From contig NZ_QICL01000001.1 in assembly GCF_003201355.1 (NCBI RefSeq), forward strand, positions 124,001 to 188,000: DNA of 64,000 nucleotides. Reading direction: 5' to 3'. Positions within the stretch are counted from its first letter, which is position 1, and the number at the start of each line of letters is the position of its first letter. Shown here one piece after another: positions 35,663-44,440 of the stretch. Under the pieces are notes generated by a model. The model was not told the origin of the DNA, searched no databases, and worked only from the letters and a program-made list of their open reading frames with translations. Source of the DNA: Indolivaga alginatilytica. GTDB taxonomy: Bacteria; Bacteroidota; Bacteroidia; Bacteroidales; Dysgonomonadaceae. The position numbers were made by a program, and so were the translations under genes.

Positions 35663-36370
35663 TTTTTTTCTTATTTGCTGTATCATCAAATTATTACGGC
35701 TATCGCCATCCAATTCAATAATGTTTCGATTAAAATCTTTTCTCCTTATTTCTATATCACGAGAATCTCCCGTTCCTAATACCAGTTGATTCAATTTATC
35801 CACATCTTCAAACTCACTTCTGGGTACAGACTGTTCAAATTCGGTAAGAATCAAAATATCCTCTTTTACTTCCTTTACCTGAAATACCCTTGCCGGATCA
35901 TAATAATCTTTATTACAAAGAATAAAATCTCCCGGTTGAATATTTTCTAACCATACCTTTTTCGCATCTTGCCCATATGCTTTCGCAAAATTTTCTTGCG
36001 CATTCTTCACCACCCTGTTATGATCTACAACAGTATCAATAATTGCATAAGACATTATTCCTGTAAAAAGAACGAGTAGCAAGATAATAAAACCAAATCT
36101 TTTCAAAAAAGAAGGCTTAAATTCCTTCTCCTTACTTGCCGCCAAATCACGAATGGACGAGCTTTGGTATTTTTTGGCTATCCTTTTTTCGCAACCCTTA
36201 CAAACAACAACTGCTTTCACCATTCTTGTATTTCCGAGCAAAACAGAAGCCTTTGTTTCTACTGTATTTAATAACCATTTATCAGAACCACATTTAGGAC
36301 AAGAAAAGGTAGCATCCAACTCTACCTGATCTACCAGTGTTCTCTCATAAGAAATAAAAATTACGCTCAT
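35660..36370 (-). CDS. Zinc-ribbon membrane protein of unknown function
   Basis: A 236-residue protein. Cys24-x2-Cys27 (CPKCG) and Cys57-x2-Cys60 (CKGC) form a probable zinc ribbon in a cytosolic N-terminal domain. Residues 91-113 (RFGFIILLLVLFTGIMSYAIID) are a single membrane span. The C-terminal part (about 115-236) is periplasmic or cytosolic depending on topology, with FILCNKDYYDPARVFQVKEVK. I recognise no family. It precedes ettA on the same strand with 103 bp between, filled by repeat copy 7, so co-transcription is uncertain. Confidence 0.7.
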   Translation of the reverse strand: MSVIFISYERTLVDQVELDATFSCPKCGSDKWLLNTVETKASVLLGNTRMVKAVVVCKGCEKRIAKKYQSSSIRDLAASKEKEFKPSFLKRFGFIILLLVLFTGIMSYAIIDTVVDHNRVVKNAQENFAKAYGQDAKKVWLENIQPGDFILCNKDYYDPARVFQVKEVKEDILILTEFEQSVPRSEFEDVDKLNQLVLGTGDSRDIEIRRKDFNRNIIELDGDSRNNLMIQQIRKK

Positions 36371-36426
36371 CGTTATTATACAGTTCTTTATTTACCTATT
36401 ATTTCCGGCTCATCAAATAGTGTCTG

Positions 36427-36434
36427 CAAATATA
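36427..36434 (-). promoter_or_regulatory. Putative promoter of the zinc-ribbon membrane protein
   Basis: The minus strand reads TATATTTG, 56 bp before the ATG at 36370. A weak CTTG at 36451-36454 may act as the -33 box. Confidence 0.45.
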
Positions 36435-36592
36435 ATGAATTATGTCCTACCAAGAGAATTTTCAACATTTTATAGCAATGCAATATCTAAATCCGTTAAT
36501 AAGTTTTAATGAACAAATATATCTTATAGAGTGTTAATCGAATATTGTCCAAAAAATAGCGAGGAATAAAAGGAAATCTTGTGTATTCGCCC

Positions 36593-36600
36593 TATCTTTG
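36593..36600 (+). promoter_or_regulatory. Putative promoter of the DUF3078 gene
   Basis: TATCTTTG lies 69 bp before the ATG at 36670. Confidence 0.45.
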
Positions 36601-36669
36601 GCATTAAAATGGAACTAACACTATCCACTATAACTAATTTTGAAGAATTATTAACAAAGTAAAGTAATT

Positions 36670-37563
36670 ATGAAAAGATTATTTTTAGCCGCTTCATTGG
36701 CACTTTCGTTATCAGGACTGTCTGCACAAGATGCAACACAAGAAACAGACAGCACAAATATATCACCATGGAAACACAATGGTATTGCATCTCTGAACTT
36801 TTCTCAAACGTCTTTATCAAACTGGTCTGCCGGAGGTGATAATGCCGTAGCCGGTAATGCAGTTTTTAATGGTAATTTACAATATCGAAAAGGCGAATGG
36901 TTATGGAATAACCTCTTAATTTTAGAGTATGGTCTTACCAGAACCAAAGCGGGAGGCTCTCAAAAAGCAACCGATAAAATAGACTATACGACTCAACTCG
37001 GATACAGCACCAACAATAAATGGTTTTATACCGTTATGGCCGATTTTAAGACCCAGTTTAGTAAAGGGTATAACTATCCCAACAAAGACGAATATATATC
37101 TAAGTTTATGGCTCCTGCCTATTCTAATGTTTCATTAGGGATGGAATTAAGACCTAAAGATTCGTATTACACGCTATATTTCTCTCCTACTGCAGGTAAA
37201 TTTACGTTTGTGAATGACGACTTTCTTTCCGACAGAGGATTTTTTGGAGTAACGCCCGGGGATAAATTCAGAGCCGAATTTGGTACATTTCTGAGAGGTA
37301 CCTATCAGAAAGAAATTATGCAGAACGTAAAGTTAATGACCGATGCCAATTTCTTTACAGCTTACGACAATAGTTTCGGCAATATCGACATAGATTGGAA
37401 TGTACTGATAAACATGAAAATAAACAAATACCTCAATGCCAACATCAATACCAGTTTGAAATATGATGACGATATAAAAGCTATCAGCGAAGACGGTACT
37501 AAAAAAGGCCCCAGAGTTCAGTTCAAAGAAATCATCGGTATTGGTATCGGGTATAATTTCTAA
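36670..37563 (+). CDS. DUF3078 outer-membrane beta-barrel protein
   Basis: A 297-residue protein with a signal peptide (MKRLFLAASLALSLSGLSAQ), followed by WKHNGIASLNFSQTSLSNWSAGGDNAVAGN, the hallmark of DUF3078 proteins of Bacteroidota (FSQxSxxNWSAGG). The rest alternates amphipathic strands and ends in the aromatic residue of GIGIGYNF, typical for barrel insertion. It probably sits in the outer membrane; its role is unknown. Single gene with its own promoter. Confidence 0.88.
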   Translation: MKRLFLAASLALSLSGLSAQDATQETDSTNISPWKHNGIASLNFSQTSLSNWSAGGDNAVAGNAVFNGNLQYRKGEWLWNNLLILEYGLTRTKAGGSQKATDKIDYTTQLGYSTNNKWFYTVMADFKTQFSKGYNYPNKDEYISKFMAPAYSNVSLGMELRPKDSYYTLYFSPTAGKFTFVNDDFLSDRGFFGVTPGDKFRAEFGTFLRGTYQKEIMQNVKLMTDANFFTAYDNSFGNIDIDWNVLINMKINKYLNANINTSLKYDDDIKAISEDGTKKGPRVQFKEIIGIGIGYNF

Positions 37564-37672
37564 AAAACAATATTTTAGTTTACGCTATAATTTTAGTTAT
37601 TTACTAAAAAAAACGATACCGGATGCAACATTTCGAGTATTCGTCAATCTTAGATACAAATGCATGATAGTT

Positions 37673-38719
37673 ATGTCCGAGCCCAATATTAAAATATCAG
37701 TTATAATACCTGTATACAATGTTGAAAATTATTTACATGAATGTATTGACAGCGTATTAAATCAAAACTATTCAAATCTTGAAGTGCTGCTAATCAACGA
37801 TGGTAGTACCGACACTTCGGGTCAAATATGTAATAGTTATTCTGCAAGAGATCAACGAATAAAGGTCTTACACCAAGAAAATAAGGGAGCAGCAGCCGCC
37901 CGAAATTTAGGTTTAAAATATACATCAGGAGACTATGTCTGCTTTATCGATTCCGACGATTTTATAGGACAAGGATTATACTTGGAAATAATTGATTATC
38001 TGGAAAAAAGCAAAGATACTATAGATGTTTTCTATATACCATTCACTGACAGAAAGCACAATATCAGTAAAACTATATATTCTAAATCAGAAATCCGATC
38101 GCAATTTATTCACCAATTTATAGGTACAGCCAAAATGGCTATAGCTAAGATGGGATCAGTATGTGCATTATGTATTCGCCGAGAAATTATAAAAGATTTA
38201 ACCTTTTGCGAAATAACAGTGATTGAAGATAAACCATTCTTTATAGAAACTTTGATCAGGGCTACAAATTTAGTTATATTAACCAATAAATATTATACCT
38301 ACAGAGTTAATACAACTTCTCTAATTCGTAGTTATAATAAAGAATTTATGAAGAGTAGTACTTTTGCAAACAAAGTGATTAAAGAGATATTAAAAAAATA
38401 TGATGCTGATACCCAAAGTTTAATTTATTTAAACGACAATACTACTGTAATCTTCTATTATCACCTGATCAAAAATGAAATTAAGAATAATGATATAAAC
38501 TGCGATCCCATTCAGATCAGGAACAATATAAAGCAATACTACACAGACAATAACATCAAAAAACTACTGACATGGGAACGTACTATAAGAGCCTCTTTAA
38601 GAAATCCTAAATGGTTATTAATAAAATTGGGATACACAGATATCGTAATAAATATGCTATGGAATAAAAAGATGAAAAAACTTAGAAAACCAAATCTTCA
38701 ATACTCACCTCAATCTTAA
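37673..38719 (+). CDS. Family 2 glycosyltransferase
   Basis: A 348-residue protein from the ATG at 37673 (MSEPNIKIS); the frame is open from 37541, but those 44 residues read like non-coding sequence, and an ATG at 37664 is a close alternative. GT-A motifs: SVIIPVYNVENYLHECIDSVLNQNY, LINDGSTDTSG, NKGAAAARNLGLKY and the metal-binding DSDD in VCFIDSDDFIG. Similar enzymes add sugars to capsule, O-antigen or exopolysaccharide. It stands alone, low in G+C, with its end overlapping the convergent glucosaminidase gene by 15 bp, so it may be a transferred gene. Confidence 0.88.
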   Translation: MSEPNIKISVIIPVYNVENYLHECIDSVLNQNYSNLEVLLINDGSTDTSGQICNSYSARDQRIKVLHQENKGAAAARNLGLKYTSGDYVCFIDSDDFIGQGLYLEIIDYLEKSKDTIDVFYIPFTDRKHNISKTIYSKSEIRSQFIHQFIGTAKMAIAKMGSVCALCIRREIIKDLTFCEITVIEDKPFFIETLIRATNLVILTNKYYTYRVNTTSLIRSYNKEFMKSSTFANKVIKEILKKYDADTQSLIYLNDNTTVIFYYHLIKNEIKNNDINCDPIQIRNNIKQYYTDNNIKKLLTWERTIRASLRNPKWLLIKLGYTDIVINMLWNKKMKKLRKPNLQYSPQS

Positions 38720-39652
38720 AATATCGCCTTCAACAGGTACATATTCGAAGTCTCTTTTATTCATTTTATAGAGATTATTCACTTTTATGCCATATAGTTG
38801 AGAAATACTGTACATCGATTCGCCCACTTGCACCACATGCTCATAATAGGGTTTATCTGCTTTTTTCTTCTTTTTCTGGAAATAAATCAGATCGCCTTCC
38901 TGAATCGGGAAATTGTCGGGTACTTCGTTGTATTCACATAAATCTTTCACTTTAAAGCCAAATTCACTTGCTATAGAAGCATAAGAATCATCTCTCTGGG
39001 CTACTACATATACCAAACCATGGGTTTTGTAAGGAATATGTCTTACACCTGATGGTACAACAGGTGTTATAATTTGGATCTCTTCTCTTTCCACATCCCT
39101 TTTTCCACCTTTTTTATCGTACCTATACAATTCATAATCTTCAATCAGTTTGATCAACTTATTGGCATACGCCTTATCAGTGGCATAACCGGCCTTTTGT
39201 AAACCTCTCGCCCATCCCCGATAGTCGGTTATATCTAATGAAAACAAATCGCTATAACGTTGTTTTTCACTTAAAAACCGAGAATGATCGTCAAACGAAT
39301 CTTCTGCTTTCTTATATTTCCTGAAACAGTCGTTAGGAGTATCATCTGCAGCTATTACCGATTCGCCTTTCCAACCATTATGACATTTTATCCCAAAATG
39401 ATTATTTGATCTCAAAGTCAAAGAGCTTCTACCCGCTCCCGACTCCAATAATCCCTGAGCCAATGTAATACTTGCCGGTACTTTATATTTCTTCATATGA
39501 CTAATTGCCAAATCGCTATATTTCTCAACATAAGCATCATAAAAAGTATTCCGTTTTCTTTCAGCTGCAATAAGTGTATAGGGAAGCAGTATCAATAGAA
39601 CCGCAAATACCAATAATCTCAAAATACCTTTTCTTTCAAATATGTGTGACAT
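38705..39652 (-). CDS. Exported glucosaminidase with two LysM domains
   Basis: A 315-residue protein. N-terminal signal or anchor (GILRLLVFAVLLILLPYTLIAA), then a FlgJ-like glucosaminidase domain (about residues 45-170) with the catalytic glutamate in ITLAQGLLESGAGRS, NNHFGIKCHNGWKGESV, FRKYKKAEDSFDDHSRFL and GYATDKAYANKLIKLIE. Two LysM domains follow (VYVVAQRDDSYASIASEFGFK and HVVQVGESMYSISQLYGIK). It likely cleaves peptidoglycan glycan strands during growth or division. Its 3' end overlaps the convergent glycosyltransferase by 15 bp. Confidence 0.92.
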   Translation of the reverse strand: MSHIFERKGILRLLVFAVLLILLPYTLIAAERKRNTFYDAYVEKYSDLAISHMKKYKVPASITLAQGLLESGAGRSSLTLRSNNHFGIKCHNGWKGESVIAADDTPNDCFRKYKKAEDSFDDHSRFLSEKQRYSDLFSLDITDYRGWARGLQKAGYATDKAYANKLIKLIEDYELYRYDKKGGKRDVEREEIQIITPVVPSGVRHIPYKTHGLVYVVAQRDDSYASIASEFGFKVKDLCEYNEVPDNFPIQEGDLIYFQKKKKKADKPYYEHVVQVGESMYSISQLYGIKVNNLYKMNKRDFEYVPVEGDILRLR

Positions 39653-39665
39653 CTCTATTTTTTTA

Positions 39666-39673
39666 TATCTTTG
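39666..39673 (+). promoter_or_regulatory. Putative cdd promoter
   Basis: TATCTTTG on the plus strand. If used, the cdd leader is about 110 nt and carries repeat copy 8. Confidence 0.4.
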
Positions 39674-39683
39674 ATTGTTATCT

Positions 39684-39777
39684 GAGGTCTGAGACCTTTT
39701 TATTACTTCGGCAAGTATGAGTACAACTAACTATTCTCTTTGAAAATGTTGTATTAAATACTTGCTGTTACTCAATA
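39684..39777 (+). repeat. Dispersed repeat, forward, in the cdd leader (copy 8)
   Basis: Head GAGGTC-TGA-GACCTT (39684-39698), TTTATTACTTCGGCAAGTAT, body with GTATTAAATACTTG, tail CTGTTACTCAATAA. It fills most of the region between the divergent glucosaminidase and cdd genes. Confidence 0.8.
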
Positions 39778-39791
39778 AACATTAATAATTG

Positions 39792-40274
39792 ATGGAAAGT
39801 TTAGAAATACTTACAAAAGTAAGGGTTTATAGTTTAATAGAATGCTCAAAAGAGAAGAAAGATTTGATAGAAAAAGCTAAAAAATCTACAAATTCAGCAT
39901 ATGCCCCTTATTCGGGCTTTCATGTGGGAGCAGCAGTTTTGCTCGAAGATGGTACTATTGTAACAGGAAACAATCAGGAAAATGCAGCCTACCCTTCCGG
40001 AATATGCGCCGAGCGTACTGCACTGTTTTATGCAAATGCACACTATCCTAGTCTGGCAGTCAAAGCAATAGCAATAGCAGCTCAGACTAAAGGAAGCTTC
40101 ACTAAAGACATTTGTGCGCCTTGCGGATCGTGCCGCCAAGTACTCGTTGAAGTAGAGAACAGGTATGATACACCCATCCAAATTATTATGTATGGGGAGA
40201 ATCATATCTATGAAGTAGATTCGATAAGAGATTTATTGCCTTTTTGCTTTGGAAAAGATTCTTTAAACGGGTAG
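39792..40274 (+). CDS. cdd: Cytidine deaminase
   Basis: A 160-residue protein from the ATG at 39792 (a TTG 3 bp upstream also opens the frame). Zinc ligands and the proton-shuttle glutamate are in ICAERTAL (Cys72, Glu74) and PCGSCRQVL (Cys111, Cys114). YAPYSGFHVGAAVLLEDG and NQENAAYPSG match the cytidine-binding part. It deaminates cytidine and deoxycytidine to uridine and deoxyuridine for pyrimidine salvage. The length fits homotetrameric or two-subunit-type CDAs. Its stop codon touches the tail of repeat copy 9. Confidence 0.95.
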   Translation: MESLEILTKVRVYSLIECSKEKKDLIEKAKKSTNSAYAPYSGFHVGAAVLLEDGTIVTGNNQENAAYPSGICAERTALFYANAHYPSLAVKAIAIAAQTKGSFTKDICAPCGSCRQVLVEVENRYDTPIQIIMYGENHIYEVDSIRDLLPFCFGKDSLNG

Positions 40275-40445
40275 CAAGTAACCTTTAATAATTTAATGCG
40301 ATATTTTATCAGCAGAACTATCTCTGGCTGTTATGATCGGTCAAAGCAACGTTTAGAGCGGTGAAAGCAGAATCAAATTTACTTGAACTATGCCGAATCG
40401 TGATAAACGACTAATCCAATTGAATAAAAAGGTCTGAGACCTTAA
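40273..40445 (-). repeat. Long-form dispersed repeat filling a convergent intergenic region (copy 9)
   Basis: On the minus strand: head AAGGTC-TCA-GACCTT (40443-40429), TTTTTATTCAATTGGATTAG, then about 75 bp not seen in other copies, then AAAATATCGCATTAAAT and tail GGTTACTTGC. The tail touches the cdd stop (40272-40274) and the head is 2 bp from the stop of the metallopeptidase gene, so the element is the whole intergenic region. Confidence 0.75.
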
Positions 40446-40447
40446 AT

Positions 40448-41143
40448 TCACCAGTGTACCTGAGACTTATTTAATTCGAGGGTAAGCTGTCTGGCGTTTC
40501 CATCGGTTACACTATCTAATAACTGCCAGAATCTTTCACCATGATTCATCTCAATGGTATGACAAAGTTCGTGCAACATAACAAAGTCGATTAGATATTC
40601 AGGTAATAAACAGCAAAAATAAGAGAGATTAATCCCTTTTTTAGAAGAGCAACTCCCCCATCGGGATCTGCTCTTGTTTATTTTAAGATCAGTATATGTA
40701 AAGTTATTTTGTTTTGCTAAAGCTGTCAATTTAGCAGGAAAAAGACGTTTAGCTTCATGCCGCATTGCTTTTTCGATACAATTACGAATCATACCTTGCA
40801 CGTCAGAATCATCAAAATCAATATTTTCAGGGCATACAATATACAGCGTATTATCCTTAAGAGTCATATAATGATTCTTGATCTTTCTCTCCTCTATTTT
40901 CAGCGAAAAGCTGAAAGTCTGAAACGACGAATCGGCAGAAAAGCTTATAACAGGCTTTTCGGGTAAAACTTCGAGCCGTGGTTTCATTTTCTGAAAAACA
41001 TCTGAGATTTGCTTCATCGAAAACCGATCAGGTACAGTCAATTGAATATAACCCGACTTACGGCGTGCAATCACACTTTTTGCCCGAACATTTCTGATTA
41101 TAGCAATCCTGCCTAAATCTTTATCGATAAATTCTTCGTTCAT
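40448..41143 (-). CDS. YgjP-like zinc metallopeptidase (DUF45)
   Basis: A 231-residue protein. The zinc site is HELCHTIEMNHGERFW (HExxH plus a third His), preceded by SRWGSCSSKKGINLSYFCCLLP, the RWGSC motif of the YgjP/DUF45 family. The family is related to SprT-like and WLM proteases and often lies next to restriction or repair genes, but its biological role is unclear. No signal peptide, so cytosolic. It is downstream of hemD on the same strand, but a strong terminator separates them. Confidence 0.88.
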   Translation of the reverse strand: MNEEFIDKDLGRIAIIRNVRAKSVIARRKSGYIQLTVPDRFSMKQISDVFQKMKPRLEVLPEKPVISFSADSSFQTFSFSLKIEERKIKNHYMTLKDNTLYIVCPENIDFDDSDVQGMIRNCIEKAMRHEAKRLFPAKLTALAKQNNFTYTDLKINKSRSRWGSCSSKKGINLSYFCCLLPEYLIDFVMLHELCHTIEMNHGERFWQLLDSVTDGNARQLTLELNKSQVHW

Positions 41144-41164
41144 CTAAAAGCCCTTATTAAAAGA

Positions 41165-41196
41165 AGCTTGATTTTTTATAATAAAAAAATCAAGCT
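41165..41196 (-). terminator. hemD terminator
   Basis: AGCTTGATTTTTT (41165-41177) and AAAAAATCAAGCT (41184-41196) make a 13-bp stem. On the minus strand TCTTTTAATAAG follows. It lies about 25 bp past the hemD stop. Confidence 0.75.
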
Positions 41197-41220
41197 CTTC
41201 ATATAATTGTAAGTAACCTT

Positions 41221-41979
41221 CTATTTCTTCTTATGATTCTCTTTTATGAAAGCTTCCAAAGCTGCAGTCATAGAAGTAACACCGGGTAAAGGAGCCTCAC
41301 AGTCGAGTCGTAAATTAGCATCACGCACTCCTTTTGCTGTTGTCGCACCAAAACTACCGATAGCAACCTCACCCTGTTCAAATTCGGGATAATTCTTAAA
41401 TAAAGATAGTACACCCAAAGGACTAAAGAAAACAAGCATATCATACTGTTTTATTTCTTCCGGTGTAAATTCTGTACTTACAGTTCTATACATAATTGCT
41501 TTGGTGTAAGAAATTTTCTTATCGTCCAAAACATTAGTCATATCATCGTTATGCACATCCGATACCGGTACCAGGAAGGTTTCTTTGTTATGCTTTACCA
41601 ATGAAGGAGCCAAGCCATCCATCTTTCCGGTAGTACTAAAGAATATCTTACGCTTACGATACACGATATACTTTTGTAAGTAAAGAGCTACCGACTCCGA
41701 AATACAGAAATATTTCATCGTTTCCGGCATCGTTATTCTCATTTCTTCGCATAGTGAAAAGAAATGATCTATTGCCACTTTCGCTGTAAAGACTATAGCA
41801 GTATAATCCTGAATATTGATACGCTGCTGTCTAAACTCTTTCGCATCAAGACCTTCTACTTTAATAAAAGGCCTAAAATCGATTATCACATTATATTTCT
41901 CTGCAATATCGAAATAAGGAGACTTTTCAGTTGCCGGTTTCGGTTGGGAGATCAGCACTCTTTTTATTTTCAAAGCCAT
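41221..41979 (-). CDS. hemD: Uroporphyrinogen-III synthase family protein
   Basis: A 252-residue protein of the HemD fold: KRVLISQPKPATEKSPYFDIAEKY at the start, the mid part AIVFTAKVAIDHFFSLCE, and the C-terminal LVFFSPLGVLSLFKNYPEF, GSFGATTAKGVRDANLRLDCEAPLPGVTSMTAALEAFI. HemD closes hydroxymethylbilane to uroporphyrinogen III. The conserved ATTAKG and the PGVTSM tail are as expected; sequence similarity in this family is low, so the call relies on pattern. It overlaps the preceding DUF4271 gene by 10 bp, so the two are co-expressed. Confidence 0.85.
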   Translation of the reverse strand: MALKIKRVLISQPKPATEKSPYFDIAEKYNVIIDFRPFIKVEGLDAKEFRQQRINIQDYTAIVFTAKVAIDHFFSLCEEMRITMPETMKYFCISESVALYLQKYIVYRKRKIFFSTTGKMDGLAPSLVKHNKETFLVPVSDVHNDDMTNVLDDKKISYTKAIMYRTVSTEFTPEEIKQYDMLVFFSPLGVLSLFKNYPEFEQGEVAIGSFGATTAKGVRDANLRLDCEAPLPGVTSMTAALEAFIKENHKKK

Positions 41980-42851
41980 AATAAACCAATTAGATCAACT
42001 TTATACAAATAAATCAATACCTGATACAAAATTATATAAGGTATAATTTCAACGCCACAAAGGTAGGCAATCAAAAAGAAAAAATTAACATTCCCTTGTA
42101 AAAAAAAAGTTATAACTCGATAAAAAAGTATTAACTGCGAGATAATGAACAGTCCAAGAAAGAATATTAGCAAAAAATCATGAAAATTTTGGGAATATAC
42201 CATCATCAATGTAGGTATGAAAGCTATAATACCAATCATTGAAAAAACTATCGTACAACTTCTCAACCATATCTTGACCCGATCCCGTATATCGAATAAA
42301 TAACCTAATACTCTATATAATAAATATTTCAAGAAAAAGAAGACCCAAATAGTCAGCATAAATAAGATAATCGTATAAAAGCTGTGCTGCGGGACTTTGT
42401 ACGCATCGGACTCCAGAAAGACATCAAAAATCACAATGGCGCCGAGCAATATCGTTTGGAAAATAAGAATAAAATTGAACCAAAATTCGGTGACTGTAGT
42501 TTCACTAAACAAGTTCAGATTTTCACGAGTCGAAAATAATAACCGTGCATTCTCTTTAAAGAAAGTAAATCCACCTTTAAAAACCCGCGTAAAGAAAAGA
42601 AAGCAAAGCACTAAGAGTGCCAGCACTCCATCATCCTGCTCCAATGTAAATATTTTCCCGACCCCTTCATGCCCTCCTCCCATTTGAGTTTGAACGGCAG
42701 TACCATAGCGGGCTTCAAGTTTATCTTTTGTGAAAAAGAGACTGGTATCTTTCTCGAAAGCGAACAACGCACGATGATCTACAGAATCTTTGCATGATTC
42801 GGCAATTCTCAGGCTATCTATCACATAATATGTTGTTGCTTCGGTATTCAA
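41970..42851 (-). CDS. DUF4271 family membrane protein
   Basis: A 293-residue protein with a soluble N-terminal part (about 80 residues) and six or seven membrane spans, including VLALLVLCFLFFTRVFKGG and FFFLKYLLYRVLGYLFDIRD. The arrangement DUF4271 then hemD is typical of Bacteroidales, so a link to heme synthesis or envelope stress is possible but unproven. The C-terminus overlaps hemD by 10 bp. A TATCTTTG -7 box is 25 bp upstream of the start. Confidence 0.85.
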   Translation of the reverse strand: MNTEATTYYVIDSLRIAESCKDSVDHRALFAFEKDTSLFFTKDKLEARYGTAVQTQMGGGHEGVGKIFTLEQDDGVLALLVLCFLFFTRVFKGGFTFFKENARLLFSTRENLNLFSETTVTEFWFNFILIFQTILLGAIVIFDVFLESDAYKVPQHSFYTIILFMLTIWVFFFLKYLLYRVLGYLFDIRDRVKIWLRSCTIVFSMIGIIAFIPTLMMVYSQNFHDFLLIFFLGLFIISQLILFYRVITFFLQGNVNFFFLIAYLCGVEIIPYIILYQVLIYLYKVDLIGLLWL

Positions 42852-42876
42852 AAGTTATGCAAAATTAAATTCGCCA

Positions 42877-42884
42877 CAAAGATA
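42877..42884 (-). promoter_or_regulatory. Putative promoter of the DUF4271-hemD pair
   Basis: The minus strand reads TATCTTTG, 25 bp before the ATG at 42851. Confidence 0.5.
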
Positions 42885-42893
42885 GTTATAACA

Positions 42894-42937
42894 ATGCATC
42901 CTTGATATAAAATCATCAAGGATGCATCACTTTTTTT
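42894..42937 (+). terminator. Strong plus-strand terminator without a plus-strand gene
   Basis: ATGCATCCTTGAT (42894-42906) and ATCAAGGATGCAT (42915-42927) are perfect 13-bp arms with an 8-nt loop, followed by CAC and seven T on the plus strand. No plus-strand gene lies between cdd (ends 40274) and this site. On the minus strand the stem is followed by TGTTATAAC, so it would end metK transcription only weakly. Confidence 0.7.
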
Positions 42938-42941
42938 ATTA

Positions 42942-43016
42942 TTAAGGTCTCAGACCTGTTAAATATTTCACTAAGCATAACAATCATAAACTGTTATAGC
43001 TACTATACATTTTTAT
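42942..43016 (+). repeat. Dispersed repeat, forward, diverged (copy 10)
   Basis: Head TTAAGGTC-TCA-GACCTG (42942-42958), then TTAAATATTTCACTAAGCATAA and CTGTTATAGC. The tail degenerates before the metK stop codon at 43017. Confidence 0.65.
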
Positions 43017-44285
43017 TTACAGATTAAACGCTTTTTTAATCACGTCAACCAAATCGAGTTTCTCCCAAGTAAATAATTCAACTTCTATCTCTTTGGGCTC
43101 AGGGTTATATCTTGATTTAAAAACTTTAGTCAAAACCTGAGGTGCACGTCCCATATGACCATATGCCGCAGTTTCCGAATAGATCGGATTTCTTAGCTTC
43201 AAACGGTCTTCTATCGCTTTAGGACGCATATCGAACAATTGATCAACGATCTTCGCTATCTCACCATCCGAAAGCTTCACATTAGCCTTTCCGTAAGTAT
43301 TCACATAGATGTTCATCGGTTTAGCTACTCCGATAGCATACGAAACCTGAACCAATACTTCGGAAGCAACACCTGCCGCAACCAGATTCTTAGCAATATG
43401 ACGACTTGCATAAGCAGCAGAACGGTCTACCTTCGAAGGATCTTTTCCGGAGAAAGCACCACCACCGTGTGCACCTTTACCACCATAAGTATCAACGATG
43501 ATCTTACGACCTGTTAATCCGGTATCTCCATGAGGACCACCAATTACAAATTTTCCGGTAGGATTCACATGATAAGTTATATTACCATCAAAAAGATTGA
43601 TGATATCTTCACGGAATTTATACTTTTCTTTTACTCTTGGAATCAAGATGTTTATAACATCTTTACGGATCAAATCCTGCATTTCCTGATCGCTTCCAAA
43701 ATCATCATGCTGAGTAGAGATTACAATAGTATCTATACGCAAAGGCGTTCCATTATCATCGTACTCAATAGTCACCTGAGACTTTGCATCGGGACGAAGA
43801 TATGGCATCAAAGCCAACTCATTCTTACGGATAGCAGCCAATTCAAGTAATAATGCATGAGACAGATCTAAAGCCAAAGGCATATAATTATCCGTTTCGT
43901 TAGTTGCATAACCAAACATCATACCTTGGTCACCTGCCCCCTGATCCATAGGATCGGCTTTTTTATCAACACCTCTGTTAATGTCATCCGATTGTTCATG
44001 TATTGCAGATAATACACCACATGATTTAGCTTCGAACTGATATTCGCTCTTTGTATACCCGATACGCTCGATAACATTACGAGTAACTTCAGGCACATCT
44101 ATATATGCTTGTGATTTAACTTCTCCGGCTAATACAACCTGACCGGTTGTTACCAGAGTTTCGCATGCTACTTTCGAATTTGGATCATAAGCCAAAAACT
44201 CATCTAACAATGCATCCGAAATTTGGTCTGCTACTTTATCAGGATGTCCTTCAGAAACGGACTCCGATGTAAATAAATAACTCAT
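43017..44285 (-). CDS. metK: S-adenosylmethionine synthetase
   Basis: A 422-residue protein with the three-part MetK signatures: [20 protein letters not shown] (His and Asp at the ATP site), [32 protein letters not shown] and [17 protein letters not shown]. It makes SAM from methionine and ATP. At 422 residues it is longer than E. coli MetK (384), with the additional residues mainly in the central domain ([29 protein letters not shown] and the [12 protein letters not shown] segment), as in other Bacteroidales. A SAM-II-like riboswitch candidate lies in its leader, which would give feedback control by the product. Confidence 0.97.
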   Translation of the reverse strand: MSYLFTSESVSEGHPDKVADQISDALLDEFLAYDPNSKVACETLVTTGQVVLAGEVKSQAYIDVPEVTRNVIERIGYTKSEYQFEAKSCGVLSAIHEQSDDINRGVDKKADPMDQGAGDQGMMFGYATNETDNYMPLALDLSHALLLELAAIRKNELALMPYLRPDAKSQVTIEYDDNGTPLRIDTIVISTQHDDFGSDQEMQDLIRKDVINILIPRVKEKYKFREDIINLFDGNITYHVNPTGKFVIGGPHGDTGLTGRKIIVDTYGGKGAHGGGAFSGKDPSKVDRSAAYASRHIAKNLVAAGVASEVLVQVSYAIGVAKPMNIYVNTYGKANVKLSDGEIAKIVDQLFDMRPKAIEDRLKLRNPIYSETAAYGHMGRAPQVLTKVFKSRYNPEPKEIEVELFTWEKLDLVDVIKKAFNL

Positions 44286-44357
44286 ATCTCTTAAGTTTTA
44301 TTTTAATTAAAATAAAAGAGGAGCAAAATGTAGTGTTGCAGAAAAAAATGAAGAATA

Positions 44358-44408
44358 ATCTATTTTAGCATTTTTTCTTGTGGTTGCAATCGTACAAATC
44401 TATCCACC
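44358..44408 (-). ncRNA. Candidate SAM-II riboswitch in the metK leader
   Basis: On the minus strand the leader reads GGTGG (44408-44404), GATAGATTTGTACGATTGCA, CCAC (44383-44380), AAGAAAAAATGCTAAAA. This has the SAM-II order of conserved pieces: P1 stem GTGG/CCAC, GATTTG, ATTGCAACC, and the 3' GCTAAAA after an A-rich linker. TTGCA can pair with TGC-T-AA with one bulged T, as in the pseudoknot. The TACCTTTG -7 box at 44427-44420 places the 5' end a few bases before P1. SAM-II is known from alphaproteobacteria and Bacteroidota. The assignment is from memory of the consensus. Confidence 0.7.
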
Positions 44409-44419
44409 GTAAACTGATA

Positions 44420-44427
44420 CAAAGGTA
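44420..44427 (-). promoter_or_regulatory. Putative metK promoter
   Basis: The minus strand reads TACCTTTG. A TTTG at 44447-44444 precedes it with 16 bp spacing, slightly short of the usual 19. The expected start lies just before the riboswitch candidate. Confidence 0.6.
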
Positions 44428-44440
44428 TCTTTATTTTTGG

